Positions 1 through 7,321 of a stretch of 64,000 nucleotides of DNA are shown in pieces. Under the pieces are notes generated by a model, which was not told where the DNA came from, searched no databases, and saw only the letters and a program-made list of their open reading frames with translations. Every line of letters begins with the position of its first letter. Positions within the stretch are counted from its first letter, which is position 1. Source of the DNA: an uncultured Bacilli bacterium (GTDB taxonomy: Bacteria > Bacillota_I > Bacilli_A > RF39 > UBA660); NCBI GenBank assembly GCA_934090685.1, contig CAKOJN010000008.1, positions 1 to 64,000 of the forward strand. Reading direction: 5' to 3'. Position numbers and translations under genes: made by a program.

Positions 1-132
1 CCTTCTTCCATATGATCATCGAAGTATTTTTTTCCTTCAGTAGCATGATCCTCAAGATATTTTTTACCTTCTTCCATATGATCATCGAAGTATTTTTTTC
101 CTTCAGTAGCATGATCTTCAAGATATTTTTTT
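1..132. repeat. Two tandem 66-bp repeat units inside the hendecad protein
   Basis: Units 1-66 and 67-132 differ at only two positions, both synonymous (GAG/GAA and GGT/GGA). Each unit encodes two 11-residue hendecads. A third partial unit begins at 133, and the array may continue beyond the left edge. Confidence 0.95.
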
Positions 133-245
133 CCTTCTTCAACTCTTTGTTCAATCATTTCATTATGCTTTTGTACTTTATCCGCAACAGTAATATTTTG
201 AGTTTGAACAAATGAGAATAAAGCAGCAATTGTTAATATATTCAT
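1..245 (-). CDS. Hendecad-repeat protein, C-terminal part cut by window edge
   Basis: Partial gene, open to the left edge; 81 codons are visible. It starts at an ATG preceded by a strong AAGGAGG ribosome site. The first 22 residues are mildly hydrophobic (MNILTIAALFSFVQTQN), a possible weak signal or membrane helix. From about residue 38 the protein is built of 11-residue repeats that alternate GKKYLEDHATE and GKKYFDDHMEE. This hendecad pattern, with charged and aromatic positions, is what long amphipathic helices use (apolipoprotein-, LEA- or phasin-like), so a membrane-, granule- or surface-associated helix is likely. A near-ideal sigma-A promoter and a 5-prime leader hairpin suggest strong expression. 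I do not recognise the family. The opposite-strand reading of this stretch is a shadow of the repeat. Confidence 0.75.
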   Translation of the reverse strand, partial: MNILTIAALFSFVQTQNITVADKVQKHNEMIEQRVEEGKKYLEDHATEGKKYFDDHMEEGKKYLEDHATEGKKYFDDHMEE

Positions 246-257
246 AGTTTTCCTCCT

Positions 258-277
258 TATTGCCCTTCCAAGCAATA
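258..277 (-). promoter_or_regulatory. 5-prime leader stem-loop next to the ribosome site
   Basis: On the minus strand TATTGC and GCAATA form a 6-bp stem with an 8-nt loop. The stem starts at the predicted transcription start (about 276) and ends directly against the AGGAGG site. A 5-terminal hairpin in this place is typical of mRNA-stabilising leaders. Function is inferred. Confidence 0.45.
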
Positions 278-282
278 TGGTA

Positions 283-311
283 ATTATAACATACTTTACC
301 TATTTTTTCAA
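283..311 (-). promoter_or_regulatory. Sigma-A promoter of the hendecad-repeat gene
   Basis: TTGAAA (311-306), a 17-base spacer and TATAAT (288-283), with an extended -10 TGT just before it. This is one of the best promoter matches in the window. Confidence 0.8.
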
Positions 312-321
312 TATAAACTTC

Positions 322-867
322 TTATTTGACACTTTTATTGTTTTCTAAATAGTTTACATTAACTTCTTTATCTATTTCATTATTTATTGCATCTTCATCA
401 ACTATTATGTCATAATCATCTTCATTATTTTGTACAGCAATCTTTATTTTAGCATCCCCTACTATTTCTATTCCTAGTTCTTTTGATATTGTATATTTAA
501 TAGTTTTATCTTCATTTGATACATCTACGCATGTAGGATTTTTAAGACTTCTTATGATAATTTCAGAATCATCATTAAGTTCAGTATTAGATTTAACTTT
601 TACTTTTACTCTTTCCTCATAATACATTTTTTTACTAACAACATTAGTCTTAGTATTATTATCATAACTATACCAAATATTTATATCATAACTTCCATTT
701 ATTTTAATATAATCATCATCTTTTCTACCTGTTAAATTGTGATTGATAACCCAGCAACCTAAAACAGTATCAACCTTTTCATTGGTATTTAATTCATAAT
801 CATTTTTAAAAGTTTTTTTGCCCTTACCTATAATCGCCTTTGTAACTATTTCTTTATAATTATACAT
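322..867 (-). CDS. cotE: Outer spore coat morphogenetic protein CotE
   Basis: CotE directs assembly of the outer spore coat on the forespore surface in the mother cell. The 181-aa product has the same length as Bacillus subtilis CotE as I recall it, and lines up with it throughout. The N-terminus MYNYKEIVTKAIIGKG matches the Bacillus start. LGCWVINH, the SYDINIWYSYDNNTKT segment, RSLKNPTCVDV and a long acidic C-terminal tail follow in the expected order. The ribosome site GGGAGGG lies about 9 bases before the ATG. The gene is divergent from an acyltransferase gene and close to the gerA operon, giving a small sporulation cluster. A mother-cell sigma-factor-like promoter lies upstream. This is the clearest evidence that the organism makes endospores. 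Confidence 0.93.
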   Translation of the reverse strand: MYNYKEIVTKAIIGKGKKTFKNDYELNTNEKVDTVLGCWVINHNLTGRKDDDYIKINGSYDINIWYSYDNNTKTNVVSKKMYYEERVKVKVKSNTELNDDSEIIIRSLKNPTCVDVSNEDKTIKYTISKELGIEIVGDAKIKIAVQNNEDDYDIIVDEDAINNEIDKEVNVNYLENNKSVK

Positions 868-887
868 TATAATGGCCCTCCCTATAA

Positions 888-914
888 TAGAATATGCAAC
901 TAATGGGAAAAAGT
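888..914 (-). promoter_or_regulatory. Possible SigK/SigE-type promoter of cotE
   Basis: On the minus strand CATATTCTA (896-888) fits the mother-cell -10 consensus CATAnnnTA. An AC dinucleotide (914-913) lies 16 bases upstream, as expected for SigK. The short motif can occur by chance in AT-rich DNA, but cotE is a known SigE/SigK target in Bacillus. Confidence 0.45.
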
Positions 915-942
915 CATAATTTTCTTGTAATTTAGCATACTA
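914..942 (+). promoter_or_regulatory. Possible forespore (SigG/SigF-type) promoter of the acyltransferase gene
   Basis: TCATA (914-918), 17 bases, CATACTA (936-942). This resembles the SigG pattern GYATR-N18-CAWnnTA, with one -35 mismatch and a one-base shorter spacer. The same arrangement occurs before gerAA. Confidence 0.45.
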
Positions 943-973
943 AATGATATATTGATATTAGAAGGTGGGTTTT

Positions 974-1966
974 ATGAAACAAGAAAGAAAATATGGTTTA
1001 GACATAGTTAGAATCATCGCAACACTATCAGTATTGTCAGTACATTTCTTTTTAAAAACAAATTACTATAATACTCCTCTTAATTCTATGCCAATGAGAG
1101 TACAAAGTATAATTAGAAACTTTTTTATGATATGTGTTCCTTTATTTATACTTCTAACAGGTTATCTGAATAATAATAAAGAATATAATAAAACATTTTT
1201 TAAAAAACTATTTAATATATTAATTATATGGTTATTTTACAGCGTAATAGAATATTTTACTCTTCAAATAATAAATAATACCCATACATTCAATCTAAAA
1301 GATTTATTATTTAATGTAACTTCATTTAATGGTTGTGGTTACTCATGGTATATAGAAATGTATATTGGACTTTATTTTTTATCAACTATAATTAATAATG
1401 CATTTGATGTAATGAATGATAAAAATAAAAAGAGTTTAGTGATTATTTCAATCATAACCTTTGTTTTACCAACAATAGTAAATGCTTTATTTGATAACAT
1501 TTTACATATCCCAAGTTGGTGGATAAGTGTTTATCCTTTATGCTACTACATAACTGGTAAATACATTAAATATAAAAATTATAATTTTAAAAAGAAGAAT
1601 TTAATACTCTTATTAATATTTACTCAACTTATAACTTTCTCATTGAGTTTTATTTGTAAAATAGAATATAATACACTAACTACATTTATATCTACTTGTA
1701 TAATATTTTTACTTTTATATAATATAAATATCAAAAAAATATGGCAACAAAAAGTATTAAAATATTTTTCATCAATAAGTTTAGATATTTATTTATCATC
1801 AAGTTTAATAGATTACATCATTTACAAAATATTCAATAATCAAATGATAATTCATAATATAAGTCAATCTAAATGTATATTATTCGCACCACTTGTAATA
1901 ATAACTGTATTTATATTATCAAGTATAATGGGAAGTATTAGAAAACTTTTAATAAATGTAAGATAG
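974..1966 (+). CDS. Membrane acyltransferase, acyltransferase-3 family
   Basis: A 330-aa polytopic membrane protein of the acyltransferase-3 family (OatA, WecH and relatives), which moves acyl groups from cytoplasmic donors onto sugars of the envelope. Visible family marks are the N-terminal LDIVRIIATLSVLSVHFF segment with its histidine, the WYIEMYIGLYFLS segment near residue 125, and about ten hydrophobic helices. I place the start at the ATG at 974. A GTG at 965 lies inside the GAAGGTGGG ribosome site and cannot be the start. The forespore-type promoter and the position between cotE and gerA suggest a role in spore cortex or envelope modification. The acceptor is unknown. Confidence 0.8.
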   Translation: MKQERKYGLDIVRIIATLSVLSVHFFLKTNYYNTPLNSMPMRVQSIIRNFFMICVPLFILLTGYLNNNKEYNKTFFKKLFNILIIWLFYSVIEYFTLQIINNTHTFNLKDLLFNVTSFNGCGYSWYIEMYIGLYFLSTIINNAFDVMNDKNKKSLVIISIITFVLPTIVNALFDNILHIPSWWISVYPLCYYITGKYIKYKNYNFKKKNLILLLIFTQLITFSLSFICKIEYNTLTTFISTCIIFLLLYNINIKKIWQQKVLKYFSSISLDIYLSSSLIDYIIYKIFNNQMIIHNISQSKCILFAPLVIITVFILSSIMGSIRKLLINVR

Positions 1967-1987
1967 AAATTTATTACTTCTTTTTAT

Positions 1988-2016
1988 TTATAATTTTTTA
2001 ATTATTAAACATACTA
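1988..2016 (+). promoter_or_regulatory. Possible forespore promoter giving a near-leaderless gerA transcript
   Basis: TTATA (1988-1992), 17 bases, CATACTA (2010-2016). Only five bases separate the -10 from the gerAA ATG and there is no ribosome site, so the transcript would begin at or next to the start codon. Confidence 0.45.
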
Positions 2017-2021
2017 ATATT

Positions 2022-3416
2022 ATGAATATAATAGATAAACTATATAAATTAAAAGAACATACACCGGACTTACAAATAAAAAAAGTCGCTTTTGGTATAA
2101 GTAAAATTTATATTATTAATATACAAACAGTCTGTGATTCGTCTCAATCTAATAAGTTTATATTAGATTATTTAGCAAAAAGAAGTTTATTAAAAAATGA
2201 ATTAATATCATCGATAAAAAAAGATATTTTAAATTATACCCCATCTATTAGTTTTATTGAAATAAAAGAAAAAGATGTAATGAATTATTTATTTAATGGA
2301 TTTACTATTATAATTTATAATGATGAGTTAATAGCATTAGAAACAAAAGCAGTTATTGATAGAGGTGTAACAGAACCTACCAGTGAACCTACTATAAAAG
2401 GACCAAAAGATGCTTTTAATGAAAACTATAATACAAATATTGGTCTTATAAGAAAAAGATTAAAAACAGAAAATTTATTTTTAAAAGAATTAACTTTAGG
2501 TACTAAGACTAAAACTAAAACTTGTATTATGTATTTAGATGACATTGTTGATAAAACATTACTAGAAGATACAATAAACAAAATAAATAATATTAAAACC
2601 GATAAAATATTAGATACTTACTATATAAAAAGTTTAATTAATAAAGAGAATAAATCTATATTCCCAACTATTAAATCTACTGAAAAACCTGATACGGTTT
2701 CTAAATGTTTACTTGAAGGAAAAATATGCATAATATGTGAAAACTCATGTAATGCTTTAATAATTCCTACTTTCTTTGTTGATTATTTTTATAATGATGA
2801 AGATAATTATCAAAAAAAGATATATGTTGAATTTGTTAAAATAATAAGAATATTTGCTTTTTTCATAACTATTTTTGCACCAGGAATTTACCTTTCTCTT
2901 ATAACATATGATCAGCAAATACTCCCGACTAGTTTACTTATGAACTTTTCACTTCAAAGAGCTAGCGTACCATTTCCAGCATTAATAGAAGCATTTGTTC
3001 TTATGTTTACATTTGAACTTTTATATGAAGCAGATGCTCTTACTCCTGCATCTAGAGGTACTTCTCTTTCAATTCTAGGAGCATTAGTTTTAGGTGATGC
3101 TGCCGTTAGCGCAGGTATTGTCTCACCTATTATGGTAATAGTGGTTGCGATAACTGCAATAAGTTCAATATTCTTTATATATTATGATTTTCAATCTTTT
3201 ATTAGATTTTATAGATATATACTTATGATATTATCATCATTCTTTGGAATAATTGGAATACTATTTGGATTCTTATTTATTATTGCTAATTTATGTAATA
3301 TTAAATCATTTGGTAAACCATTTATGTATCCAATAACTCCTAGAATTAAAATGACAAAAAAAGAACGACTTAAAAAAGGAATGCTAGTTCAAAATAGCAA
3401 CAAAGGTGAAATATGA
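2022..3416 (+). CDS. gerAA: GerA-type germinant receptor subunit A
   Basis: A 464-aa A subunit of an endospore germinant receptor in the inner spore membrane. The N-terminal soluble part (about residues 1-275) carries the GerA signature region YYIKSLINKENKSIFPTI and a LLEGKICIICENS segment. Four to five membrane helices follow (about 285-440), with the conserved PASRGTSLSILGALVLGDAA stretch. The C-terminal tail is basic. It overlaps gerAC by four bases (ATGA). It starts without a Shine-Dalgarno sequence, and a sporulation-type -10 sits directly upstream. The germinant cannot be read from the sequence. Confidence 0.92.
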   Translation: MNIIDKLYKLKEHTPDLQIKKVAFGISKIYIINIQTVCDSSQSNKFILDYLAKRSLLKNELISSIKKDILNYTPSISFIEIKEKDVMNYLFNGFTIIIYNDELIALETKAVIDRGVTEPTSEPTIKGPKDAFNENYNTNIGLIRKRLKTENLFLKELTLGTKTKTKTCIMYLDDIVDKTLLEDTINKINNIKTDKILDTYYIKSLINKENKSIFPTIKSTEKPDTVSKCLLEGKICIICENSCNALIIPTFFVDYFYNDEDNYQKKIYVEFVKIIRIFAFFITIFAPGIYLSLITYDQQILPTSLLMNFSLQRASVPFPALIEAFVLMFTFELLYEADALTPASRGTSLSILGALVLGDAAVSAGIVSPIMVIVVAITAISSIFFIYYDFQSFIRFYRYILMILSSFFGIIGILFGFLFIIANLCNIKSFGKPFMYPITPRIKMTKKERLKKGMLVQNSNKGEI

Positions 3417-4483
3417 AAAAGATAATAATATTAATATGTATTTTTTTACTTACAGGTTGTTCAGACTATGTCGAAATAAATGATCTTGCATTAATAAGCG
3501 GAATTGCTATTGATTATGAAGATAATTTATATAAATTAACTACTCAAATAATAGAAAATGATAAAGAAAGTAAAGTTGTAGTTTTAAATACTACTTCTAG
3601 TTCTATAGATGAAGCATTAAGTGAAATATCAAAATTATCTAATAAAGAATTATTTATTTCTCACTTAAAAGTATTAATATTAAGTGAAAGACTAATTAAG
3701 TCAAATAAAGATTATTATGATTATTTTTTAAGGAGTTCTAAATCAAAAATGAATTTCTACACATATGTAGCATCAGATGATGAGATAAGTGATATATTTA
3801 AAATATATTCAGATAAAAATAGTTCATCAATATATTTAGATAAAATGATGGACTTTAATCAAAATATTTTCTCATCATCCACCCCACTTAGATTTATAGA
3901 TATGATACATGATAAATATGAATATGGTATAAATATAGCATATCCAACTATCACAATAAAAGAAAATAACAATGAAAAGACTTTATATCTAAGTAATTTA
4001 ATTTCTTTTAATAATGATTTAGATAAACTAGTATTAAATGAAAATAATTCTATATTTTATAATATTCTTACTAATAACTCAGAGAGAACTACATTAGATA
4101 TACCTTGTGATAAAGATAGTTTCACAATAGAAATTCAAAATATAAAAACAAACTTTAATTTTAAAAATAATACATTTACTATAAATACTAAATCACTTGG
4201 AAAACTAAAAGAATATAATTGTAAATATAATTTAAATAAAACAAATGCAATAGATAAATTAAATGATTTAACTAATCAATATATTAAAAAAAATATTAAT
4301 GATTTAATAAGTAAAATGAAAAATAATAATAATGATTTAATCGGAATAGGCAACTATATTTATAAACATAATAAAGACTATTTTGATTTTAAAAATAAGA
4401 ATTGGGACAATAATCTTAAAAATATATACATCGAAACAAATTCAAATACTAAAATTAATTCATCAGGAGAGATTAGAAAATGA
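3413..4483 (+). CDS. gerAC: GerA-type germinant receptor lipoprotein subunit C
   Basis: A 356-aa Ger(x)C-family lipoprotein. The signal peptide ends in the lipobox LLTGC, with the modified cysteine at about residue 16. The typical opening of a mature C subunit follows (SDYVEINDLALISGIAIDYE). The mature chain is Lys/Asn/Asp-rich and would sit on the outer face of the inner spore membrane, in complex with the A and B subunits. Both ends overlap the neighbouring genes by four bases, so the three subunits are translationally coupled. Gene order A-C-B differs from the A-B-C order of Bacillus subtilis gerA; it is a known variant. Confidence 0.92.
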   Translation: MKKIIILICIFLLTGCSDYVEINDLALISGIAIDYEDNLYKLTTQIIENDKESKVVVLNTTSSSIDEALSEISKLSNKELFISHLKVLILSERLIKSNKDYYDYFLRSSKSKMNFYTYVASDDEISDIFKIYSDKNSSSIYLDKMMDFNQNIFSSSTPLRFIDMIHDKYEYGINIAYPTITIKENNNEKTLYLSNLISFNNDLDKLVLNENNSIFYNILTNNSERTTLDIPCDKDSFTIEIQNIKTNFNFKNNTFTINTKSLGKLKEYNCKYNLNKTNAIDKLNDLTNQYIKKNINDLISKMKNNNNDLIGIGNYIYKHNKDYFDFKNKNWDNNLKNIYIETNSNTKINSSGEIRK

Positions 4484-5586
4484 TAAAAAATGAAAAAATA
4501 AATAGTTTTTCCCTCTCAACATTAGTTGTTGCTTTAAGTGGCGCACCTTTCTGGGGAATATTAACTTCATTTATGATACATACTTCATCAACCGCATCTT
4601 TAATATCTATGGTTATAGGTTTTGTTTTTAGTATGTTGTTATCATTTATTTTTTTAAAATTTTTTGATTCTTATCCAGAACTATTTGGTGCTGAAAAAGT
4701 TAAAAAAGGATTTGGAAAATTTTCTTACATAATGAATGCGTTATTTGGAATTATCGGTCTATTAATATACATTTTTTTATCATACAGACTAGCGATGTTT
4801 TTATCAAGTCAGTATTTAACTAGAACTTCTAATATATATATTTATGCATTAGTTATGTTTATAACTTCATATATTGCTTCTAAAAAAATGGAAACATTAA
4901 CAAGAGTATCCGTTATTTCATTCTTTTTTGCAATTATTATATTTTCATTTGATTTCTTTAATTTATTAACTGATATTAAACTAGATAATTTTTTACCATT
5001 CATAACAGTAAGTACCAAAAGTATAATTACTTCCTCATTTTATTTTACTTTATATTTTACAGTACCAATATTTTTCGTAATGGGTTATAGAAAAAACAAT
5101 TTAGTAGATAAAGAAAAGTTTAAAAAGCAATTTTACTTCATGTTAACATTATCTTTTGTAATTTTATTTTTAGCTATTGGTACAACTATTGGCGTTTATG
5201 GTATTAAATTAACAGACCTCTTTGACTATCCTCTATATACAGTATTAAAAAGGATACAAATATTTTCTTTCTTAGAATCACTTGAAAATATTTCATCTAT
5301 TATATGGGTCTTATATACAATAAATGCAGGTTCTATTATGCTTTGTACAATATTTGATAATTTTAAAGTGGCATATAATTTGGATAATATAAAAAGCAAA
5401 ATATTAAATGGAATAATAGTAGTAATAGCATTTATTTTTCCATTAATACTTTATAAAAATAATAATTATATAGAGACATATGGATATGTAAAATTCCCTT
5501 TGATTGTCACTATTATATTATTAATTTTAATTATAATTAGTACTTTCGTAATATCAATAAAGTATAAAAAAAATAAAGAAAATTAA
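4480..5586 (+). CDS. gerAB: GerA-type germinant receptor permease subunit B
   Basis: A 368-aa GerAB/spore-germination permease of the APC transporter superfamily with about ten membrane helices. The first helix region SLSTLVVALSGAPFWGIL corresponds to the substrate-binding unwound helix of this family. In the receptor it senses the germinant rather than transporting bulk solute. It is the last gene of the gerA operon and is convergent with the next gene, only four bases away. I see no clear terminator beyond a short A/T-rich stretch at the junction. Confidence 0.92.
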   Translation: MIKNEKINSFSLSTLVVALSGAPFWGILTSFMIHTSSTASLISMVIGFVFSMLLSFIFLKFFDSYPELFGAEKVKKGFGKFSYIMNALFGIIGLLIYIFLSYRLAMFLSSQYLTRTSNIYIYALVMFITSYIASKKMETLTRVSVISFFFAIIIFSFDFFNLLTDIKLDNFLPFITVSTKSIITSSFYFTLYFTVPIFFVMGYRKNNLVDKEKFKKQFYFMLTLSFVILFLAIGTTIGVYGIKLTDLFDYPLYTVLKRIQIFSFLESLENISSIIWVLYTINAGSIMLCTIFDNFKVAYNLDNIKSKILNGIIVVIAFIFPLILYKNNNYIETYGYVKFPLIVTIILLILIIISTFVISIKYKKNKEN

Positions 5587-5590
5587 TTCT

Positions 5591-6037
5591 TTATTTTTTT
5601 GATGTGCCTCTTAGTCGAGATAATTTTTCATCAATAAATTCTTGCATTTCTTCTTGTGTAAACAATGGTAATTCTACTGTAAATTCAGAATCCTTATATT
5701 TAGTAATTCTCTTAACAAAAGATTTTTCAAATATAAACTCTTCACTAAATTTTACATTAGTATTTTTATCATAATTAATACTTTCACAGTCGAAAAATAG
5801 TATAGAGTTACCATCATGACTAACAAAACCATTTATTGATCTACTATTCTCATCTTCAAAATATCCAACACTAAAATTTACTTCTACTTTCTTATCAAAT
5901 CTACCTACTAATAAATCCGCTGATTCACCCATTTCGCGTGAATGTCTTAGACAATTTAAATATAAAAATAATTCTTCATCAGATATTCCTATTCCTTTAA
6001 ATCTTTGTTCAAATAATAATTTATCCTCAAAATTCAT
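5591..6037 (-). CDS. Hypothetical protein, 148 aa
   Basis: Unrecognised soluble protein with a good AAGGAG ribosome site before the ATG. It is acidic, with no signal peptide or membrane helix. Visible elements are an N-terminal helical stretch (about residues 1-45), a beta-rich middle (KVEVNFSVGYFEDEN, NSILFFDCESINY) and a C-terminal helix ending in basic residues. It lies downstream of khpA with a terminator hairpin in between, so it may be read mainly by read-through. No function is proposed. Confidence 0.7.
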   Translation of the reverse strand: MNFEDKLLFEQRFKGIGISDEELFLYLNCLRHSREMGESADLLVGRFDKKVEVNFSVGYFEDENSRSINGFVSHDGNSILFFDCESINYDKNTNVKFSEEFIFEKSFVKRITKYKDSEFTVELPLFTQEEMQEFIDEKLSRLRGTSKK

Positions 6038-6055
6038 AAAAACTCCTTAAAGAAA

Positions 6056-6072
6056 AAGAACCAAAGGTTCTT
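6056..6072 (-). terminator. Terminator of rpsP-khpA
   Basis: A 7-bp stem, AAGAACC/GGTTCTT with a 3-base loop, followed on the minus strand by a T-rich run. The stem overlaps the khpA stop codon. Confidence 0.7.
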
Positions 6073-6313
6073 AAAATGAATCTATATTTACTTTAACTTT
6101 CTTATTTCCATCATTATAAGCCTTTGCTTGTATTAAAGTTTTAATACTATTAGCGATCTTTCCGCCTTTACCTATAACTCTACCCATATCAGATTCTGAT
6201 ACAATTATTTCAACAGTAGTATCTTCATCACTACTAAATTCTTGCACTTTAACTAGATCTGGATCTTTTACTAATTTTTTAACGATTAGTTCTGAAAATT
6301 CAACTAGATTCAT
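6071..6313 (-). CDS. khpA: KH-domain RNA-binding protein KhpA
   Basis: An 80-aa single KH-domain protein of the KhpA/YlqC family. It binds RNA, often with KhpB/EloR, and affects cell elongation and division in Gram-positives. The RNA-binding GxxG loop is seen as VIGKGGKIANSIKTLI near residues 46-60. The preceding SESDMGR and the short N-terminal helix are family features, and the length is normal. It overlaps rpsP by one base (TAATG), the usual neighbour in Bacillota. The other usual neighbours (ffh, rimM, trmD) are not here. Confidence 0.93.
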   Translation of the reverse strand: MNLVEFSELIVKKLVKDPDLVKVQEFSSDEDTTVEIIVSESDMGRVIGKGGKIANSIKTLIQAKAYNDGNKKVKVNIDSF

Positions 6314-6582
6314 TATTTACTATTTTTAGATTTATGGAATTCTTCCATAACACCTACTTCACTTAAAATATTCTTAGCTGTATCTGTAGGTTGAGCTCCT
6401 TTCTTAAGCCAATTTAATGCTGCTTCTTTGTTAACATTATATTTATTAGCTTCAATTGGTGCATAAGTTCCTATAGATTCTATTACATTACCATCTCTTT
6501 TTGCTCTTGAATCAGCAACAACTAAACGATAATAAGGTCTTTTTTTAGCTCCCATTCTTTTAAGTCTAATTTTAACTGCCAT
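6313..6582 (-). CDS. rpsP: 30S ribosomal protein S16
   Basis: An 89-aa S16 protein of the small ribosomal subunit. The N-terminus AVKIRLKRMGAKKRPYYRLV is diagnostic, followed by ADSRAKRDG and IGTYAP, all in the expected order. It has a strong GGGAGG ribosome site and a consensus-like sigma-A promoter. It is co-transcribed with khpA. Confidence 0.98.
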   Translation of the reverse strand: MAVKIRLKRMGAKKRPYYRLVVADSRAKRDGNVIESIGTYAPIEANKYNVNKEAALNWLKKGAQPTDTAKNILSEVGVMEEFHKSKNSK

Positions 6583-6606
6583 TTTTCTTTCCTCCCTTGC
6601 TTAAAT

Positions 6607-6635
6607 AATATACAACAAAAATGTAATCATGTCAA
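6607..6635 (-). promoter_or_regulatory. Sigma-A promoter of rpsP-khpA
   Basis: Perfect TTGACA (6635-6630), a 17-base spacer and TATATT (6612-6607). The short leader ends in a GGGAGG ribosome site. Confidence 0.85.
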
Positions 6636-6660
6636 CTATTTTTGGTTAACATATATATTT

Positions 6661-7239
6661 TTATTCATCAATCGGAAAATAACTTCCCTTACTATAAGGT
6701 TCTATTTTATTTCCATCAACTATGAATGGTTTCTTAGCAAGTAAAAGCATTGGGATATCAGTTGAAGAATCACTGTATGATTCTAGCACTTCTACATTAG
6801 GAAACTTTTCTCTAAATCTTTTTACTTTTTCTTCACCCTTACAATTTTCACCAATGATCTTACCTTTATCATCAACTTTAGTACATATAATATTTTTGAT
6901 ACCTAATCTTTCGCAAAAAGGATTAATCCATAAATCATATGACGCTGATATTATAGTGTCATTTTCTTTTTGTTGACTCTTATACCATGGTTTAATATTT
7001 TTAATGTGACTATCTATAAATGAATCAATAAATTTATCTAAATCTTTTATTTGATATAAAAATGCAAAAAATTCTTCTTTTACTGCTCCTACATTAGAAG
7101 ATTTATATTGCTTTCTAAGTTTTAAACCTCTTATAATACATTTTATAACTTTAAATGGATACTTTTTAAGTCCATAAAGAACCATATCTACTCCGGTATC
7201 TCCTTCATATATTGTATTATCAAAATCATATATATTCAT
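6661..7239 (-). CDS. HAD-superfamily phosphatase, PSP-like
   Basis: A 192-aa cytoplasmic phosphatase of HAD subclass I, serine-phosphatase-like. Motif I is DFDNTIYEGD with nucleophile Asp5 and acid/base Asp7. Motif II is IISAS, the motif III lysine lies in GEEKVKRF, and motif IV is YSDSSTDIPML. An all-helical cap fills residues about 15-90. Related proteins dephosphorylate phosphoserine, phosphatidylglycerophosphate or small phosphosugars; the substrate here is not readable. It lies downstream of the glycosyltransferase gene but is separated from it by a terminator and has its own extended -10 promoter. Confidence 0.85.
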   Translation of the reverse strand: MNIYDFDNTIYEGDTGVDMVLYGLKKYPFKVIKCIIRGLKLRKQYKSSNVGAVKEEFFAFLYQIKDLDKFIDSFIDSHIKNIKPWYKSQQKENDTIISASYDLWINPFCERLGIKNIICTKVDDKGKIIGENCKGEEKVKRFREKFPNVEVLESYSDSSTDIPMLLLAKKPFIVDGNKIEPYSKGSYFPIDE

Positions 7240-7254
7240 TTTATCACCAAGTTA

Positions 7255-7263
7255 ATTGTAACA
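7255..7263 (-). promoter_or_regulatory. Extended -10 promoter of the HAD phosphatase gene
   Basis: TGT plus TACAAT on the minus strand, 16 bases before the start codon. The -35 is weak (TGGATT). Confidence 0.5.
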
Positions 7264-7290
7264 AATTTTATATAAAAAATCCATATAAGA

Positions 7291-7314
7291 AAAAGGCTAT
7301 CAAATTAGCCTTTT
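7291..7314 (-). terminator. Terminator after the GtrB-like gene
   Basis: A 9-bp stem AAAAGGCTA/TAGCCTTTT with a 6-base loop and T-rich flanks on both strands. It lies 8 bases beyond the stop codon of the glycosyltransferase gene. Confidence 0.85.
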
Positions 7315-7321
7315 ATCACGT

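Noticed and set aside
1..132. CRISPR array
   Set aside because: The repeats have no unique spacers; they are in-frame coding repeats. No other array-like pattern was seen.
12..215. Open reading frame on the + strand over the left-edge repeat
   Set aside because: It is the antisense of the hendecad repeats. The minus-strand gene has a ribosome site and a promoter; this frame has neither.
965..967. GTG start of the acyltransferase
   Set aside because: The codon lies inside the GAAGGTGGG ribosome site of the ATG at 974.
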